From Heterobasidion occidentale (Eukaryota > Basidiomycota > Agaricomycetes > Russulales > Bondarzewiaceae), in assembly GCA_039111635.1 (NCBI GenBank), contig JBCAQO010000011.1, positions 930,001 to 994,000 of the forward strand: 64,000 nt of DNA, read 5' to 3'. The position numbers and the translations under genes were made by a program. The notes beneath the pieces were generated by a model, which saw nothing but the letters and a program-made list of their open reading frames with translations, searched no databases and was not told the DNA's origin. Every line of letters starts with the position of its first letter. The stretch's first letter is position 1. This document shows, one piece after another, positions 43,555 to 54,130 of this stretch.

Positions 43555-44961
43555 ATGGCTTCACCAGAGGCCTTCCTTGCAGCTCTCCATGCATTCTCCC
43601 CTCTACTTTCCACATCTGACGCAAGAAGATCGGACCCTGGTGATGTCAATGCTGAGGTGAAGGGTTTCATCACTGCGCTGGCCGCCATCAGTGTAGCACG
43701 GCCACGCCAAGATGTCATAGCCGTTACTCTGGATCCGCGCCCTCATTGGACTGAAATATATATCGCGACTAATGGGAATGTGCAACAATCGGTCAAGGAC
43801 CATATTTGCGGTGTCTGGTCCAGTCTAACTCAGTTATCGAAGCACTCTGCGCAAATACGTTTGCCCTTGACCGCTAAGTGGCAGACCATCACTCAAATTT
43901 ATAGGTTCACTTGGCAGAAATTCCAGCAACGTGTCAAAAAGCGCGCAGATGTGTGCACGCTATATTTCCAAGACGCATTGAATCTCAAGGGCCCGTTTAC
44001 CAAAGATGAACTTGATGAGCTTAGACGCATCGAGCCTATTTTCCAGGAGATTCTGGCCAGTTCACAGCTCGAAGACCCTTCAAAGGAGGATTTAAAGTCT
44101 CTCGCAAAGTCAATTGACAAATTGAGTCGGAGACTCATGCCTCTCCTATCGGACGATGCGGAGGATAGGCTGATGCTTAAATTCCAAAGATTTGGTAGTA
44201 AGTGCATTCGCTGTATTGACACCCATTTCCACAAGATTGATGTCATATGTCCAGAACTCTCACGGGATTACCTCAACGTGGAACGGTATATGGAAAAATT
44301 TGTATCACTTCACAATTCCATCGACGCCCTATTCCGGATCGCTCAAAACAAAAAATTCAAGCAATGGTTCTCAACACCCTTGCACGTGACTCTAGTCCAG
44401 GGCAAATCTCAAACATTTCTAGTGGACATGAACAATCCTGATCTCTTGCAGCAATGCTTTGGAGGAGGACAGGCGGTTGCTCAAGCGCATGATAGATGGC
44501 AGTCGAAAGTTGTTGCTCAAGTACACTCGGAGCTAACTAGCACGTCACGCCACCAATCAAACAAATTCAACTCCACCGTTCGCGTCCACTGCGAATGTGC
44601 TATGGTGGTGTTCCTTGAACAACGTCTTAACGAAACGCTGATTCATTTCATCGGTGTCTCCAAACTTTGTTGCCATGGCTGTTACGTTTTCATCCGTGCC
44701 TACAACGACAAGAATGTTCGTATTCGCTATGAATTTGCGGGCACTCATGGTAAGGCATACATACCATACGTATTTCCCCTGATTTCTGGGCGCACATCAG
44801 ACTTGCATAACAAAGTCAAACACAAAGTGCTGAGGATTCTAAGGAACGACTTTCGTGCTGCGTGGACGCAGCCTCGTAAAGGCCGATCAATTTCGGATAG
44901 CACAGCTGCGTCATTCGTCCCAATAGATGAGGGGGAGGTGGATCAAGGGGGCCATAGTTGA
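43555..44961 (+). CDS. OTT_1508-like deaminase, type B (copy B1), complete zinc-deaminase signature
   Basis: The ATG at 43555 gives MASPEAFLAALHAFSPLLST. A 60-nt GT-AG segment (44195-44254) contains no stop and is a multiple of three. B2 has an intron at the same place, so I predict it is spliced out, leaving 448 residues (468 if retained). The N-terminal half is helical (LLSTSDARRSDPGDVN, FITALAAISVARPRQDVI). The C-terminal deaminase fold has VRVHCECAMVVFLEQ, IHFIGVSKLCCHGCYVFIRA and AYIPYVFPLISG. Zinc ligands H325, C353 and C356, and the proton-shuttling E327, are all present. It ends VDQGGHS. By family it should deaminate a nucleoside or nucleic-acid base; the substrate is unknown. It is divergently paired with A1 and has no disabling mutation. 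Confidence 0.78.
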   Translation: MASPEAFLAALHAFSPLLSTSDARRSDPGDVNAEVKGFITALAAISVARPRQDVIAVTLDPRPHWTEIYIATNGNVQQSVKDHICGVWSSLTQLSKHSAQIRLPLTAKWQTITQIYRFTWQKFQQRVKKRADVCTLYFQDALNLKGPFTKDELDELRRIEPIFQEILASSQLEDPSKEDLKSLAKSIDKLSRRLMPLLSDDAEDRLMLKFQRFGSKCIRCIDTHFHKIDVICPELSRDYLNVERYMEKFVSLHNSIDALFRIAQNKKFKQWFSTPLHVTLVQGKSQTFLVDMNNPDLLQQCFGGGQAVAQAHDRWQSKVVAQVHSELTSTSRHQSNKFNSTVRVHCECAMVVFLEQRLNETLIHFIGVSKLCCHGCYVFIRAYNDKNVRIRYEFAGTHGKAYIPYVFPLISGRTSDLHNKVKHKVLRILRNDFRAAWTQPRKGRSISDSTAASFVPIDEGEVDQGGHS

Positions 44962-45725
44962 TTGTAAGCGCACTTCACCCCCTCGAACAGCCATTCTTCT
45001 AACCCCGATATCATTTCCAGTAAGAGCAGAAACCTGCTAACCACATGCGAATGGTTGTTTTCTGTCACTGACAACTGAATGGCCATATCGCACAAGGCAC
45101 AAGGATTTGGATTTGTGTACTGTTAGGCTTGGATTTTGTCACGACGATATAGATGCCGCTGAATTGTGTGCTGATGTACCGAGCACGTTGCGTATATGTG
45201 TCCGTTGCCCGTTGTCTGTATGAGTGTATATCGTGAAATGATTTTGAACGACGACCACCTTCGAAGGACATGCTGAAGCGCCAAAAGTCCGAGGTGAGCT
45301 ATGTAGCTGATATGACCGTCTCATGGATTAAAGACATACCACAACCATCTCGACCCTTCTGCGCAATCAAGTACACGACTAGTCTGGGAGTTTACCACGT
45401 CCTTATATAGCTCCAACAGCGCCCTTTGGTAGATGTGGAGATGTAAGTGTACAAGCTGTACGACGTAGGAATACGTGGAGAAATCGAAGGAGCTGGTGAT
45501 CGCAAAGTTTGAGCACCATGCGCCATGCGTAGGCGCTGCAAGGCTCCCGCCCACCCAAAACCGCATTCGTACGCAAAATCTTGGGTGTTAATCGAGTGCC
45601 TGTGACAAAATAGGATATGATGGAGATGTCAGGTGAGGCACCGGAAAAACTGTGGAAATTGCATCCAAAAAAGAACAGTTCAGTCATCAAATGCATAAGG
45701 ACATACCAACCTATTCCGAATCTAC
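44962..45725. repeat. 3' flank of B1 and A2; part of an inverted duplication
   Basis: Positions about 45,000-45,400 match 57,170-57,560 in inverted orientation. Both read, in one frame, KSFHDIHS, YISTQFS and ILVPCAIWPFSCQ. The piece follows the 3' end of B1 here and of B2 there. No gene is called. Confidence 0.65.
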
Positions 45726-47130
45726 CTATGTCGAGGACCCGTCCGCTTCAACGTCGATCTGGTGTGCTTTGGCGCCATAGTCATACCAGTCATTTTGCCA
45801 GTCATCCCAAACCTGCCATAGATCGTCTTCTACCTGAGTACTCACTTGACGTCAAACCGTGTTGTTGAACTCGTGGTCGGAGAACGCAGGGAACGTGAAG
45901 GGGATGTAAAAGTTGAGCATTGGCCCGCGCATATGGAGAGGCAGCGTCGAACCGGATTGTTTGTACGCGCTGAAGAATGTCCAGCACGCGTAACAAGGAT
46001 ACTTGCAGCTCAAGCCGACGTATGGGTATGGGTTTGCATCCGCCAAGTTTGCGAGGTACACAAGCAGCGCGCACGCGCTGTGCGGCCGTGCCGAAGCGGT
46101 CAGCGTCATCTTGCCATCTGTGAATGTGCTGGACACTTCGTCTGACATTTCATTCTCGAGGACATACTGCATTGGCTTGATGATTCGACGGTCTCACTGT
46201 GCGTCCAGGTCGGCACCAGGACGCTCTACGCATCGGTGCTCCTTCCAGAGGCTGAGCACGGCGTCGTCGTGCATGTTTACTTCAAAGGGGAGGCACGGGT
46301 TGGGGACCTGGACGACACGGAGGGGCTGTGTGAACCGCGAACGGGTCTTACCAGAACGAACGGCGTTGAGGAGGACTTTGATAGGACGATGTAACGCTAC
46401 AACAGCATTCAAAGAGACGAGGAGAGACGTATAGGATGTCTTGGCTTTGCAGGGTCAGGGCACGACTCAACGAAAGGCGAGTTTGATTCAAGGATGCTTA
46501 CCTACTTGAGCGCTCCTGCGTCTCAACGTGTGCAGTGCGGAGTGGTCGAGGTGCGGCCGAACAGCGGCACTCAGCAGGCCGAGAGTCGAAACGATGTTCC
46601 TCAACTCAGCGTCCGCGGGCTCTGCGCGCGTGACCGCCTTGCGAAGCACATCAAACCGATCACCTATGTTCTAGAGATCGCAACGCTCTTCGTCGCTGAT
46701 GGCCTCAATCTCCGGGACCGTGACCTGAGGGAAGAACTGCGTGCAAAAGTGTTCAACCTCGGGCGCAAAGCGATCATAGAACGTCGCCCAAGCAAAGTCG
46801 TACACCTCGACTGCGATGTTGGCCGAAGCCTTAGCCGCCCTTTGCGTATCCGAGCCCGGCACATTTGCCGCTGCGGCCATAGAGGTCCACTCGGGCAGTC
46901 CGTGCGCCTTGTATCTCGCCACTTCCGACGATGCGGTCGGCTCCCTCGAGCCCCACTTTCAGACCCTGTGGAGGAGCCTTCGGGAGGTGGCGCTCTCGAC
47001 GAACAGCACAGCTCCCCCGCTCGATTCGCCGGCGGCGAAATCCTTCACGTGGCTGCTGAGAGACTTGAGGTTCACCCGCCAGCGTGGGCTGGAAGCACGC
47101 GATGAGAGTTTCTGGGGAGGCCGCCGACAT
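45726..47130 (-). pseudogene. Type A deaminase-fold pseudogene A2, with stops and an internal inversion
   Basis: The ATG at 47128-47130 opens MSAASPETLIACFQP. After about 90 bp the coding strand switches: 46820-47036 encodes its part of the N-terminal domain on the plus strand (AALCVSEPGT, YLATSDDAVGSLEPHFQTLW). Minus-strand homology resumes with IAVEVYDFAWATFYDRFAPE and continues to about 46,495. Exon 2 (about 46,412-45,726) has IKVLLNAVRSGKTRSRFTQP, a TGA at 46191-46193 replacing the conserved Trp codon of DAQW, and RPHSACALLVYLANLADANP. VGLSCKYPCYACWTFF and a second TGA (conserved Arg, after EFNNTV) follow. As in other A copies, the catalytic Glu is missing. It is the inverted sister of A3. 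Confidence 0.78.
46820..47036 (+). other. In-place inverted segment inside A2
   Basis: This piece of about 215 bp reads on the plus strand while its two flanks read on the minus strand. Flipping it makes the N-terminal domain colinear with A3 and A4. Breakpoints lie near GGCGG|CGAAAT (47036) and GATGTTGG|CC (46820). Confidence 0.75.
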
Positions 47131-47139
47131 GGGTTGCGG

Positions 47140-47430
47140 TGTGCGCGCGGAGGTCATGATGAAGCTCGCCGAAAAAGTGCTCAGGGGGATCGCCCGGGTA
47201 GGGCAATGGCCGACGCTTTTTCTCACGTTCACGCCGCTCCGAACATCCTTCTTTAGGCTGAAGCACTCATCGCGGGGCAAAGCGACCTCGTTCAATCCGT
47301 GCTTTGAAGCTAAGCTGCCACGGGCGTTGCACTACGCGTCTACGCCGAGTCACACTCACTTCCCCGAGACCGAATTCCTCCCATTCCACGTAAAACCTAT
47401 CCCAGACCGCCAATAAATAAATCACATTTT
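47140..47430. repeat. Flanking segment shared with 55826-56125 (inverted)
   Basis: The plus-strand reading KLAEKVLRGIARVG...TEFLPFHVKPIPD parallels the minus-strand reading KLAEKELRGIAQFG...TKFLPFNSKLIPD at 55826-56125. This extends the inverted duplication upstream of A2 and A3. Confidence 0.65.
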
Positions 47431-47870
47431 CGCGTGCTACCCACATGACGCCGGGCCGTCTCTTCGACTTCGCGGTCGGAGAAGAGAGGGAACGCGAAGG
47501 GAAGCGGAACCTCAGTTCGACCCTTGCGTACTCACACAGAAGAACGGCCTTGCGTCCGACTGGCTGTAACGCGCCGAAGCGCGCACGGGCAGGCGCAGGA
47601 AGGGCGCGCGCAACTCGAGCCGATGCCAAGGACATGGACCCGTGTCCGGCCAATCCGCAGAGCCGCCAGATACGCCCGACGTGCGTCCGGCAAACCCATC
47701 CTGCATCGGCGCCGCGCGCCGCACGTCCAAACCTGCGCCAGCCTCCGTGCCCATGCGCGCCGTCCAGACCCCGGCGTGGAAGGACGGGGAGGCACGTGCC
47801 GTGCCCTTCGCCGACTGTGCGGCCCTCGCTGCGCGCGCAGGTTGAGCGGCGCGGGCGGCGTCGAGCGGGG
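47430..47870 (-). pseudogene. GC-rich relic of a type A exon 2
   Basis: DNA similarity to the deaminase half of type A genes is visible on the minus strand (GGTCGGAGAAGAGAGGGAACGC region, equivalent to the FPAFSD motif) and, in inverted orientation, to 55,250-55,820. The composition is far more GC-rich than in intact copies and no reading frame survives. Confidence 0.5.
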
Positions 47871-49142
47871 CGTTTGTAGAGCAGCGCAGCGCTGTTGCTG
47901 TGCTCAAATAGACCCGGCGGCGGCGGCGACGACGAATCGGGGTTCGTTGGAGCTGCTGTATCAAAGAGGGAGAGTACAGAATGGCGAGATGCGTCGAGAA
48001 CGGAATGACCGAGCGCGTGCGGGTTCCGCGCGCGAGGCGAGCGGCGATCGCGCGGAGCGCGTCAACGAGGCTGCCTGCGTCTGCCCGCGTTCTGGTCCGC
48101 AGACCGACACCGACACGCTCCTCCCGGGCGGCCAGACCAGCACCCACGTCCAAAAGCAAAAACAACGAGCGACTCGCGAGAAGGAAAAAAAAAAAAAAAC
48201 CTCACCCGAGCGCCAAGATATTCGGCGGCAACCCGTGCATGCGCGAAACGCGCGATGCGCCGCCTGTCGGCCGAAGTTCCGTATATCGCTGGATGCAGGT
48301 GTACCGCCTGAATTAGCAAAGTACGACACACAGCGGAAGGATGGGTCGTATGGACGCTCCACGGCGAGGCTCCGATGCACAGAGAGCGGCCGCGGCATCT
48401 CGGACGTCCTTCATCTGGCGACCCAGGTAAGTACTAGCGCTAGCACCCGCTCACCGGCGTCCGCCGTTGCACACCAGTGCCAGTAGCAGTACCGGTCGGG
48501 GAACCGCGGGCTGGGACTAGAGCAAGCGACGAGGGCCGAGGGTGCAGTGGCCATCGACGCGTCAGCCGTGCAGGAGGTTGAGGGCTGGGCGGGGCGGCAG
48601 ACTGGCGGCGAGTCGCGCGCATTGGCCGCCGCCACGCCTCGTCGGGTCCCTAGTCACTAGCCACTAGCCACTTCTGCCGGCTCTCGAACGACCGACTGGG
48701 GATCTCGGGCTTGAGCTCGATCCCGGCCGTTTGTGTACGGGCGCGAGCGCGAGGGTGTGCTGTATAGTGACTTGTGTGCTTGCTTACGCACCGAGCGCCC
48801 CGGCGCGTGGGGTTTTGAGGTGGGGGTGGGCAGGGTGGACCAGAAGTGGCTAGAAGCGGCGGCTGGATCTCGGAGGACCGATGCTCGATCTTCACAGACA
48901 CAGACGCAGACACGGGCAGGCACCCACCCACGCACACTCGTACATGGGGCTCGACGGTCAGGTCCCCATTGGAGAGAACACCACGTGCGCCGGAAAGGCG
49001 CTGCGCGCGGAGGCGGAAGCGTGCGGGATAAACGCGGCGCGAACGCGCGGGTGCGATGGATGCACGGCACGAGGACGCTCGACCGACCGTTCGAGCGCTG
49101 CGCGGCGGCGGCGGCGGCGGCGGGCGCGCACAGTGCTTAATA
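47871..49142. other. GC-rich noncoding segment
   Basis: No gene is recognised. It contains an A run (about 48,185-48,200) and a dispersed repeat at 48,420-48,640. It ends abruptly at about 49,140, where AT-rich Helitron sequence begins. Confidence 0.5.
48420..48640 (-). repeat. Dispersed repeat, inverted copy of 39180-39370
   Basis: Minus-strand similarity to the segment upstream of the Zn2Cys6 gene (ALVACSSPSPRF, WHWCATADAGE). It links the two GC-rich regions. Confidence 0.5.
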
Positions 49143-49520
49143 TTAGTTTTGTGGGGTTAGGGTTTATTTCGATAATTTTGGTGTTTGCCTCAAGTGAATG
49201 GAAGCTAGCCCTAAAGTTGATGTCCAGTGAGATCATCAAGATTGAGTGCAAGCACATTTTACATGGTAGAGCATTTTTGTAAACAAACAGATAACAAATC
49301 AGGAGAAATAGTAAAGTAAAGTTGAGAGCTAGGGCCTTGAGAGTGTTCTTCTAAGAAAGCAAATAAGCATTAGAATTTTGAATGATTTGGCACATACCAT
49401 TGAGAACTTTTGAAGCTTTGTTGAGGGATTTGAGATTTTGAGGGAGAGGTTACATCTAAAGAAGAAATTATTGGTTAATCTCTAAGAATAGGAGTTGATG
49501 GAGCTTGAACTTGCCAAATA

Positions 49521-50936
49521 TTAAATCAGGTTTGCCAAGACTTCAGGATAGACAATGTTTGTAGTCTTTGTATCCTCACATTCCTCAGGGAATAAGACTT
49601 TGATCCTCTCACTGGATATGCAACATGATAATGCAACATAGAGTTGGCCATGTGAAAACACTGAACTGCGCAGGTCAATACCAACATTTGAAACAGATTG
49701 ACCTTGGGCTTTATTGATGGTCATGGCAAATGCAAGTCGAACAGGGAATTGACGGCGAGAGAGAGGAATGGGCATGTCTTCTGCTGATGGTTCAATGGTA
49801 AGTCTAGGAATAAATGCAGTCTCCCCAGCATGCTTTCCACCTAAGATCTGGCATTGTAAAACACGAGGCCTAATGTCTGTAAGAATCATCCATGTCCCAT
49901 TGCAGAGACCATTGGGCTGGTCAATATTCCGCAAAAGCATAAGAGGACAGCCAGGTTTGAGTTTGAGATATGCAAGTGGCAATTCTGAGACATTGAGAGA
50001 GTTAAGGTATTCCATAAGGTAGTCCTGTGTGATCCCAACCACCTTATCCACTGACATCAATACAGATTCTTCTCCAGGAAACTTTGCCAAGGTATCATGG
50101 TTGATCTCGTCCACTACATCATTGGTTGTTGAGAGAATGGTGCGCTCCTGGAAATATCCATCTGGCTTTGGTCCCACTTGGATATCTGGGTAAAGATGAT
50201 GGATCAATGACTTCAATGTGTTTTGCTCCAACTGCAAATTTTGTAGAAGAGAGATTGACTTGTCTTCTGGGAGATTTTGACCTGCACCGACCTCTAAAAG
50301 CCAGTTTGCAAATTCTTGACTTTCTGGAGTTTGATCCAAACACATGTTCTGGGTCAGATGATATAAATGGACTATGCTCCATAAATGTGAGCGGCGAAAG
50401 GAGGCATTGATGATCTGTTCCCTAGACCCTCTAGGAACCACTGGAAGGACCTGTCGGAAGTCTCCACCAAACAACATGGTAATTCCTCCAAAAGGCTGTG
50501 CTTTTTCCATCAAGTCTTGTAGGGTACGGTCCAAAGCCTCAATAGCATGTCGGTGCTGCATTGGTGCTTCATCCCAAATAATGATACCGGTTTGGCAAAG
50601 TACATCATAAAGGTCTGAATTTTTCTGAATCCTGCAAGTGGAAGCCTCATGAATAGGGATTGGAATGTGAAAACGTAAGTGTGCAGTACATCCGCCATCT
50701 AAAAGCAAAGAAGCAATCCCAGATGAAGCAATACATGGAGCAACTTTGCCCATAGAGTAGGTAGCAGCTGCAATAGTGTTACAGACATATGTTTTTCCAC
50801 ATCCACCTACACTATGAAGAAAAAAGGTGTGCCCATGATTATAAGTGACCGATTGCATGATGCCATCAAAAGCAGCCACTTGTTCCTCATTGAACTGTTC
50901 TCTTCTCTCCTCGACCTCCAAAGCCAGTTCTGGCAT
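49521..50936 (-). pseudogene. Helitron PIF1-like helicase domain (open piece of the broken RepHel gene)
   Basis: A 471-residue open frame from MPELALEVEERREQFNEEQV. It has Walker A in FFLHSVGGCGKTYVCNTIAA, Walker B-like IIWDEAPMQHRHAIEALDRT, TMLFGGDFRQVLPVVPRGS, the late helicase motif RLAFAMTINKAQGQSVSNVG and YVALSCC. The helicase part is intact as a reading frame, but it is cut off from the upstream Rep part by a TAG just before its first Met and by stops further up. Both DEAP and INKAQGQS are hallmarks of Helitron PIF1 helicases. Confidence 0.85.
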
Positions 50937-51116
50937 ATCATAATTCAGCTATTCCTGAAGCAAAAGATTATTTTTTACCATTACCCAGTCTTTTTGAGGA
51001 AGTGGCATTGGAGGAAAGCTTGTAAGATCCTTGTGGGATTCCAAGAGAATTTTCTGCAAAAGAAACAGGCCATAATCATAAATGTCCTCCTGAGAAGGGT
51101 CTTCGTAGTTTTAGGC

Positions 51117-54100
51117 TTGCAATAGTATGCGGACATCATCACATAGAGTATCATGGTGAGTATTCCATAACTCTGCTGGATCTGTGGGAAGGCAAAACAA
51201 AAGCAGGGTTGCAAATAGTTGACATAGCTGACGGCCTGTCTGTATTTCTCCTGCTTTAGTAAGACATTGGTTCCACTTATTGTCATCTTCCAATAGGCCA
51301 TGAGCAAGACATGCTGCCTTGTAAGTAGGGTGCTCTATTCCTTCAAAAGTCCTGAGGTTGCTCCATTCTTTGGCACCTTTAACCACCTGTCAAGAGCATC
51401 TGAAGGTAAAAGCACTTGCCTACAGAAGGTGGAACAAAATAGACACGGCCAATTGCAAACCCAAACTTTTGTGTGCTCCATTTCCACTTGGATTTGTTCC
51501 AGACAAAATTTTGAGGGAAATCCTGATAAGTAGTGGCCTGTGCAACTGGATCCTCTTGGTTTGCCTAAAACCACTCTGTCAACTGGGTTTTTTTGGATGC
51601 TAGGCAGTCTAGCACTACTATAGCATCATCAGGATCAAAGAAAACCTGCTGATCGTCTTGTAGATGGACAGGTAGCCGATAAACTGTGGGAAGCTCTAGA
51701 TGCATGCCAAATTCAAAAATGTGCCAGCATGCCTCAATAGACCTTATATATCATGCATCCACATATTCTTTAATCTCATCCACACCTTCTACAGCTTTCA
51801 GAGTAGCACGATCATGTCCTTTGTAGATGTATTTGTGAATATACTTGACAGCCTTGACTGAAGCACAGATTTTGACATTAATATGGCAATCATACTTTGC
51901 TAGGAGATAGGGACTATAAGGAACGACATCTCAGTTGTTCATAATAGTGCCAGATGAAAGGCAGGTGCATCCGTTATTTGTCCTAGCATATTGTGGGTAT
52001 CCATCCTCGCCATATAGTGTTTCAGAAACAAAATCCTTGTGATAATGCTTGAAACATTTACCATCTACCATACAAAGTGCATGAGGCTTTTCTGGACCAC
52101 AAGGACCATGGATCATGAATTCTGTAATGGCATCGTAGAGCATAGGATGAGTATCCCTATCTGGAATCTGAGCAGATACTATTCTGTCCACATGTTGGGC
52201 ATTGCAAATCTTGTGATTACCATCAAGAAAAATTAGCAAATGCATATGAGGCAGGCCACGTTATTGGAATTCGATTGTATAGACCATGCCAGCTAATGTT
52301 CCAAATAGGCCATTCTTGATCTCCTCAAGCAAGGCATTCTTCTTTTAGTTAAAGACCCATGCCACAATATCTGGCCTATCTGCAGCTATTTGTCGCTTTG
52401 GTAGGTTATTTGGATCATTACCAATAGGATGATCTAGCTCCAAAAGGGCCTGTTGGATCTCAGGCCAGTTTGGATTAGCAGTCATTGTCAAAAACAGATC
52501 AGGTTTCCGACAATGCCAACAAATTGCTATGGAGTCTTGGAAAAGCTGGTACATATGGTGTGCACTACCTGAATGTGTTGAAGGAAGAATGATACGGGTT
52601 CCTTGTTGAGCCAGATCTGGATTAACATCTGCATTGTTTACTGCATCATGAATGCCTTGGTAAGTATCTGCCCGGATATCTTTTTGATGAGTCCGAACCC
52701 AATGGAGATTGCTTGTCTCGATTGATGCCTATGCATCCACAACATACTGTTGAAATAGCCTTCCACAGCGAAAGATGGTGTCTGGCTCTAGAATCCGAGG
52801 GTGGAGCTGGTATGCATAACAACATCGCTGACTGACCCAAGGGCTACGTATTGTCTGATCTAGATCTTCTGTGACTGGAATTTTTGTGTGCCAGCCTTGT
52901 TTGCCATAGAAAAACATAAGAATATAGTATAGTGGGGAATAGACTGGATTGAGGTGACTGATTCTTTGCAAATGTCCACCACGTAGCCGTACTATGATAT
53001 CCCAATGTTCATGTGTGACTTCTTCACTACTTCCAGGAATGACTGCCGCTACCTTATCTACTGAAGGCATGTTGTACCTGTTACAAACTGCTCGTTCGAT
53101 AACCCAAGAGTAACAGGTCCTTCCCTAGGTCGCGCAATGGACTGAGCGGGGGGGGGGGCGAAGTCTCGACTGTATCAGGCAACGATACAGGAAGGAATAA
53201 TGATTTGATTCTACTGTAGGAAGACAGTAGAGAACAAAGGTCCACAGTAGGAAGACTGTGGGTGAACAAAGAAGAATAGACTGAAGATCCTCAGCCTATT
53301 CTATGGGCCTTATATACTGTATAGGGTATAGGGTAAGAGTCCGTGCTTCTCCGGATACCCATCCCAGGAGAGCTGTGGTCGCCGTCTCTCTCAGCCGGTG
53401 CCTACTCTTATACTTCTCCAGTCGCACCAATCCATCCTGGTGCGACAAGGTGCTTACCCATAAGCCCTAAGCCCATGGCATGTGAATGCCTGTCTTATCA
53501 ATCCGCTGTATCCTTGACCCTTCCCATATATCCTCTACCGATGTCTTGAAGAACCATTAGTCCAGTCGGATCATAAGGACATCCGAATACCTTGATGTAC
53601 GCTCTATATTGGAGCCGCCTAGCATGTAATGCTTGAACCATCGGATAGACCAGCCCCGACGGGCTCCGATCGGTCAAGTCATAACAGTACCTGTGATAGT
53701 CCGTGTTTGGCTCTACAATGATCCATGCAAAAATATTTGCCTATTCATCTGATGGCTTGTCATGTAGAATCTCATAGGCCTGTTTGTAAAGAGGCACATA
53801 TGGATTGACTTCATGAAGCATAGCCTGAAGTTCTGTCAAGATAGTATGGTCCAAGTTAGGGTTACGTAAACTCCAAGTGGCCAAAGCAGCTTGAGGGTCA
53901 TGAATGTATAACTGTGCATATGATGGTTGTTGTCCATCATCAGGAAGGAGGCTACCCATCCAATGTGAAAGTGCACCATGAAGACGGAAAGAATATGGCC
54001 CACTTCTATTCAACAGGTTCTCATCCAGTTTTAATGCCACTGAAGTAAACGCAAATGCTAAATTATACCGCCGGATCTGTGTTCGAAAGTTACATGACCT

Positions 54101-54130
54101 AGTAGAAGGATCCATCAATAGCTTCTGCAA
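51117..54130 (-). pseudogene. Helitron Rep and Helitron_like_N region, interrupted
   Basis: Homology blocks from high to low coordinate are IRRYNLAFAFTSVALKLDEN and YAQLYIHDPQAALATW (53741-54130). The solo LTR intervenes, then NMPSVDKVAAVIPGS, LRGGHLQRISHLNPVYSPLY (52729-53070), CRKPDLFLTMTANPNWPEIQ, RPDIVAWVF (52345-52554), then GLPHMHLLIFL, HGPCGPEKPHALCMVDGKC (51931-52245), the Tyr-containing KYIHKYIYKGHD region and RTFEGIEHPTYKAACLAHGL (51111-51386). A TAA stands just before the RGLPHMH motif, and a TGA replaces a conserved Arg after KEYVDA. The HUH and Tyr motifs themselves are still readable. Confidence 0.8.
53079..53696. mobile_element. Solo LTR (618 bp) nested in the Helitron
   Basis: The element begins TGTTA and ends TAACA (perfect 5-bp inverted termini). 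It is flanked by a perfect 5-bp direct repeat, GTACC at 53074-53078 and 53697-53701. Removing the LTR and one GTACC makes the Helitron reading frame continuous across the site (…PNTDYHR|YNMPSVDK…). No internal retrotransposon genes are present, so this is a solo LTR left by recombination. On the minus strand a TATATAAGG lies mid-element, suggesting minus orientation. A G run (about 53,148-53,158) and short repeats of ACAGTAGGAAGAC lie inside. Confidence 0.92.

Noticed and set aside
48180..48202. A run as evidence of a retroposed poly(A) tail
   Set aside because: No target-site duplication or upstream retroposed coding sequence could be seen; a simple homopolymer is enough.
53079..53696. A gene-length insertion within the Helitron
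   Set aside because: It has LTR termini and a target duplication but no coding sequence, so it is a solo LTR and not an additional gene.
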